NCBI RefSeq assembly: GCF_037949285.1
Contig: NZ_CP149927.1
Span: 145,001-209,000, forward strand
Origin: Thioclava sp. GXIMD4216
GTDB taxonomy: Bacteria; Pseudomonadota; Alphaproteobacteria; Rhodobacterales; Rhodobacteraceae
DNA length: 64,000 nt
Direction of reading: 5' to 3'
Shown one piece after another: positions 60,907 to 64,000 of the stretch (position 1 is the stretch's first letter; every line of letters begins with the position of its first letter). Position numbers and translations under genes: made by a program. The notes below the pieces were generated by a model. That model saw only the letters and a program-made list of their open reading frames with translations, ran no database searches and was not told the DNA's origin.

Positions 60907-62258
60907 TTGTACACCCCGTTCATCAGCCGCAGCTTCTTGATGACGGGTGTATCTTCTTTCGGCGCGGCAGGCGGGGGCGCGGTGCGCTGGGGCGTTTGGC
61001 GGACAGGCGATGTGCGCGGTTTCTCTTCCCTGACGACGGTTTTCGGCGCGGGGCAGGCCACATCGGGGGCCAGAATGATCTGGCGATAGAGGGCGGCTGC
61101 GGCGTCTTCGGTGACGGCTTCGCTTGTGTCGTCACGCTCGTTGAAATAGCCGCGCACGGCCGCGCGCGAGCCCGCACCCCATTTGCCATCGATGCTTTGA
61201 CGGTAACAGCCCATGCGTGCGAGTTCGGTCTGGATCGCGCGGGCCATCTGTGCGGCGGGCGGGTCGAAGGCACCTTCATTGACCAGCGCCCGATAGGTCT
61301 CGGGATTGTCCTGACGCAGGGCGATCCGGCTGGCGAGATCCCGCGCTTGGGTGCCATCTTCGGGCGTGGGTGTCAGGAAGGCAGGGCCGATCAGCCCCAG
61401 AATGACCGAAGGCTGGGGCAGACCTTTTGCGGTCGGAATGGCGGCCAGTGTCTCGTCGGGCACCTGCGTCAGATCCGCGCCTTGCGGGGGGGCGTAACGG
61501 AATGCGGCGGGCAGGGGGGCGGCGCTGCTGTCCTCGGGGGCCGGAGCCGAGATCTGCACCGTGGCAGGGGCCGTTTGGGCAACCGGTGTCAGCATCAGAT
61601 CCGGCGCATCGGGGGCCGCATCGCTCCAGAAGCCCGCGAAATAGGCCGAAACCGGTTGTGCGGAGGCCAGATCACCGGCCTGTTGCAGCCGCGCAAACAG
61701 CCGGTCTCCGCCGTCGGGGCAGGTCTCGCCCGGCGCGGCGCTGGCAATCAGCCGGATCCGGTCCGATCGTGGCAGGGTGCGCGGAGCGGCAGGGGCACCG
61801 GAGGCCTGCGCACAATTACCGCTCAGCAGCACGGTCTGTGACAGGCCACTCTGGATGATCAGGTTGCGCAGGGCGCTTTCGGTCAGCCGCGCGCCGCTTT
61901 GTGCCATATCGCCATAGACCGCCACCACCATTCCGCGCCCTGCCTGATGCGCCTGCCCCAGCGCTGTGGCGATTGCCGCCTGATCCGGCGCGCGGGCCAC
62001 GGTTGTGCGGGTGGCACCGGCAGTGGTCAGGGCCTGCGCGGCACTCTGGGGCAGGCCCGCCCCGTTTTGCGTCAGGTCGACCACCAGCGCATCCCAGATT
62101 TCGGCGGGGGCGTCCTGTGCCATTGCCTGCCCTGCACCAAGGCCGAAGCCCGAAGCCAAGCCCACCCCCAGGCATGTCATAACCAAGCTGGGGCCGCCCG
62201 GCAGCCTGCGCGCCGCTTCTTTCTTGGGGGGCGTGTCGATAGGGTGATTACGGCGCAT
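60903..62258 (-). CDS. Caspase-like / peptidoglycan-binding exported protein
   Basis: A 451-residue protein with an N-terminal signal or anchor (about 24-48, GPSLVMTCLGVGLASGFGLGAGQAMA). The next 180 residues (WDALVVDLTQNGAGLPQSAAQAL..VVAVYGDMAQ..LSGNCAQASG) look like a small alpha/beta fold reminiscent of caspase-like p20 domains, without certainty. The C-terminal part has a PG_binding_1-like segment GCYRQSIDGKWGAGSRAAVRGYFNE. The ATG at 62258 overlaps the previous gene; its stop overlaps the transglycosylase start (ATGA). It may anchor that enzyme to peptidoglycan. Family calls are tentative. Confidence 0.55.
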   Translation of the reverse strand: MRRNHPIDTPPKKEAARRLPGGPSLVMTCLGVGLASGFGLGAGQAMAQDAPAEIWDALVVDLTQNGAGLPQSAAQALTTAGATRTTVARAPDQAAIATALGQAHQAGRGMVVAVYGDMAQSGARLTESALRNLIIQSGLSQTVLLSGNCAQASGAPAAPRTLPRSDRIRLIASAAPGETCPDGGDRLFARLQQAGDLASAQPVSAYFAGFWSDAAPDAPDLMLTPVAQTAPATVQISAPAPEDSSAAPLPAAFRYAPPQGADLTQVPDETLAAIPTAKGLPQPSVILGLIGPAFLTPTPEDGTQARDLASRIALRQDNPETYRALVNEGAFDPPAAQMARAIQTELARMGCYRQSIDGKWGAGSRAAVRGYFNERDDTSEAVTEDAAAALYRQIILAPDVACPAPKTVVREEKPRTSPVRQTPQRTAPPPAAPKEDTPVIKKLRLMNGVYK

Positions 62259-62727
62259 CGGGATAGACAGAGAGCGTAAAGCCTCTTTCCTCTTTCGTAT
62301 CGACTTCCAGATAGCGCGCTTCGAGATAGCCCCGTGCAAGGCAGTCGCTCTCACCGCGGATGTCGAATTGTTGCGGTGCGGCGCACATCGGGGTGGCTCC
62401 CTCGACCAGCACCTTTCCGAACGGGTCGGTGGCCAGCACATAGACAAACCGCGCATGTAACGGCTGGTCGGTCAGCTGCGCGCATTGGCCCGGCCCGATC
62501 ACCCACCAGCCTTTCGTTTCAAAGAGATCGTCGCGGGACTGGCCGAATGCCGCGCTGAAGACATCCAGTGTTTCATTGCACAGCCGGAAGCCCGCCGGTT
62601 CGGTCTGTGCCGCGCTCCTGTCCGCGGCAAGCCCCCCGATTGCGCCCGCCAGAAGCCCTGCCACCAGCCAACTGCCCGCGCAAGGGCGCAAGCGGGAGCG
62701 GGGCTGCTGTATCGCGGCGGCGGTCAT
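62248..62727 (-). CDS. DUF1036-like exported protein
   Basis: A 159-residue exported protein. The signal peptide covers about residues 1-41. The mature part fits the DUF1036 pattern: FRLCNETLDVFSAAFG, a GWWVIGPGQC block, and a C-terminal Cys followed by the RGYLEARYLEVDTKEERGFTLSV end. The ATG at 62727 is chosen because GGAG lies six bases upstream; an earlier in-frame ATG lies at 62739. The function of DUF1036 is unknown. It is the second gene of the minus-strand envelope set and overlaps the caspase-like gene by 11 bases. Confidence 0.6.
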   Translation of the reverse strand: MTAAAIQQPRSRLRPCAGSWLVAGLLAGAIGGLAADRSAAQTEPAGFRLCNETLDVFSAAFGQSRDDLFETKGWWVIGPGQCAQLTDQPLHARFVYVLATDPFGKVLVEGATPMCAAPQQFDIRGESDCLARGYLEARYLEVDTKEERGFTLSVYPDAP

Positions 62728-62874
62728 GTCGCACTCCATGCGGGCAGTCGCGGCGCAGGCGCGGGAAGGGAAAGCACGGGCTTTCACGTCACGGCCTGCG
62801 GGGGTCATCATATCCCAAAGCATAGCACATGGGCCTGTGGCAAGCCCATGTGTTTTCCTGATCTGGCGCGCGGC

Positions 62875-63744
62875 TCAGGGATTGGCTTTGGCCGCGGTGC
62901 CTGCGCGCAGGGCGTCCATCTTGGTGCGGGCCTCTTCCTGCGCCTTGGCAAGATCTTCTGCCGAGAGCTTTTCTTCCAGCTGGTCACGCAGCTTCGCTGC
63001 GTCGGGATGGTTCCGTGCGGCTGCCAGATTGGCGTAGACATAGGCCTCGCCCAGATCTTCGGTGATGCCGGTGCCGCTCTGATAGGCCAGCGCCATCTCG
63101 TACAGCCCCAGCGCATTGCCCTGATCGGCGGTCTTCTGGAACAGCGCCACGGCCTTGGCGGGATCGGCCTTGATGCCGGTGCCGTTTTTCAGCGCAAGGC
63201 CCAGAAGGTTGCGGGCGGCGATATGGCCCTGATCGGCGGCTTTGGTCCATTCTGCCACGGCTTTGGCCTCATCCTTGGCCATGCCGCGCCCGTTCATATA
63301 GACGACACCGCAATTGAACGCGCCATTCGCATCGCCTTGGTCGGCGGCCGCGCAGACCAGCCTTGCGCCCTCTTTGTAATCGCGCACCACGCCGCGCCCG
63401 TCGAGATACATCAGGCCCAGACGGTTCTGGGCCTCGGCGGACCCCTTCTCGGCAGCGGCGCGATAGAACTCGGTCGCGCGGGCGGGGTTCTTGGCGGTGC
63501 CCAGACCCAATTCGTAGAATCGGCCCAGATAGAACCCTGCATCGGCATTGCCGGCATTCCACGCGTCTTCGAACCCTTTCGCGGCCGCTTTCACATCGCC
63601 CTTGTCAAGCGCGGCCACTGCCGGTGCAAGAGGGTCATCTGTCGGGGCGGTCTGGGTTTGCTGGGCCAGCGCCGGAATGGATGTTGCCGGAAGCGACAGG
63701 GGCAGGGCGCAAAGCGAAAGAAGAACAATAGGGGACAAGCGCAT
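62875..63744 (-). CDS. Sel1-repeat periplasmic protein
   Basis: A 289-residue exported protein with signal peptide MRLSPIVLLSLCALPLSLPATSIPALA. It carries about six Sel1/TPR-like repeats of about 36 residues (for example AGFYLGRFYELGLGTAKNPARATEFYRAAAEKG and AQNRLGLMYLDGRGVVRDYKEGARLVCAAADQG). A charged C-terminal helix follows. Such repeats mediate protein-protein contacts. It is the first gene of the four-gene set next to the type VI locus and has a promoter region to its right. Confidence 0.83.
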   Translation of the reverse strand: MRLSPIVLLSLCALPLSLPATSIPALAQQTQTAPTDDPLAPAVAALDKGDVKAAAKGFEDAWNAGNADAGFYLGRFYELGLGTAKNPARATEFYRAAAEKGSAEAQNRLGLMYLDGRGVVRDYKEGARLVCAAADQGDANGAFNCGVVYMNGRGMAKDEAKAVAEWTKAADQGHIAARNLLGLALKNGTGIKADPAKAVALFQKTADQGNALGLYEMALAYQSGTGITEDLGEAYVYANLAAARNHPDAAKLRDQLEEKLSAEDLAKAQEEARTKMDALRAGTAAKANP

Positions 63745-64000
63745 GATCTGATCCTGATTAAATAGGTCTAATGATGATTGGCCCATCGCTAGAGCGACAG
63801 GCCCGTTCATGCAAGCCCGTAAAACAGCTTCTTGCGGCAATTCGCATCCCGACTTTCGGGACGCGCGCCGGGTCGAGGCGGTATAACCGGACACGATTTA
63901 TCTCACAGGCAGAGATATTCAGCATTTATTAGAACTTGGGGCTTGCCGTACACGGTCGATCATTAATAAGAGAGGATAACTTTCTTTTCTGATCGCTTTC
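63745..64000. other. Upstream region of the Sel1 gene, right window edge
   Basis: This 256-bp end segment contains the Sel1-gene promoter and becomes A/T-rich to the right (tcattaataagagagg at about 63959-63974). That could be the promoter for genes beyond the window. No coding sequence seen. Confidence 0.4.

Noticed and set aside
1..64000. tRNA, rRNA or insertion-sequence genes
   Set aside because: I looked for CCA-ended cloverleaf-type stretches, rRNA-like sequence and transposase motifs and saw none that I could support.

Overview
The window looks like part of an extrachromosomal replicon (large plasmid or chromid) of an alphaproteobacterium, most likely Rhodobacterales / Paracoccaceae. 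This rests on the high GC content, the style of the protein families (serralysin with an MCxxCG start, bioMNY, AcdR/AcdS, alphaproteobacterial type VI genes), and a replication/partition module at 16.7-20.3 kb. That module has a small initiator carrying a DnaA domain-I-like C-terminus, divergent from parA-parB. I saw no rRNA, tRNA, CRISPR array or intact insertion sequence.

Layout. 0-1.1 kb: gene-poor scar with a thiolase 3' remnant, a long cruciform-type hairpin and a decayed TetR gene. 1.1-5.9 kb: metal (probably zinc) acquisition genes: HupE/UreJ-like protein, membrane protein, DUF1007 protein, then a Zur-type palindrome, a 38-residue membrane peptide and an ATPase-permease-binding protein ABC transporter. 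5.9-7.6 kb: divergent acdR/acdS (ACC deaminase). 7.6-15.0 kb, minus strand: a two-domain glycosyltransferase, hpxO-like urate hydroxylase, sugar-nucleotide epimerase and a soluble triple-PAS chemoreceptor. 15-20.3 kb: RhlE-type helicase and the rep/par module, with six CTTCCCCGCGGGGAAG-type palindromes (candidate parS), several inside parA and parB. 20.3-23.8 kb: GntR regulator and an aroQ / mini AMP-ligase / atypical thiolase operon. 23.8-28.6 kb, minus strand: nitroreductase, biotin ECF transporter bioMNY, and a Ktr-type potassium transporter. 28.7-30.4 kb: GlxA-type AraC regulator and an orphan sarcosine-oxidase-gamma-like protein. 30.4-33.6 kb: RTX serralysin metalloprotease with two long C-terminal repeats. 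33.9-35.8 kb: MFS exporter and TetR. 35.9-41.0 kb: IclR regulator, succinate-semialdehyde-type dehydrogenase, iron alcohol dehydrogenase and an NCS2-like permease, with twin palindromic operators. 41.2-44.3 kb: HlyD and ABC components of a type I secretion system. 44.5 kb: DEDD exonuclease.

45.3-63.7 kb: a type VI secretion locus. The plus-strand genes are a DUF6931-like gene, FHA protein (tagH), tssA, tssB, tssC, hcp, tssE, tssF, tssG and clpV/tssH. They are followed by an LprI-like periplasmic protein and a small pesticin-like muramidase, which together look like an immunity-effector pair. Facing them on the minus strand is a four-gene envelope set: Sel1-repeat protein, DUF1036 protein, caspase-like/peptidoglycan-binding protein and lytic transglycosylase. 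The membrane complex (tssJ, K, L, M), VgrG and PAAR are not in the window and probably lie beyond its right end.

The points most worth following up are the partition-site array embedded in coding sequence, the muramidase/LprI pair in the type VI locus, the Zur-box metal operon with its unannotated small protein, and the thiolase that lacks its C-terminal catalytic cysteine.
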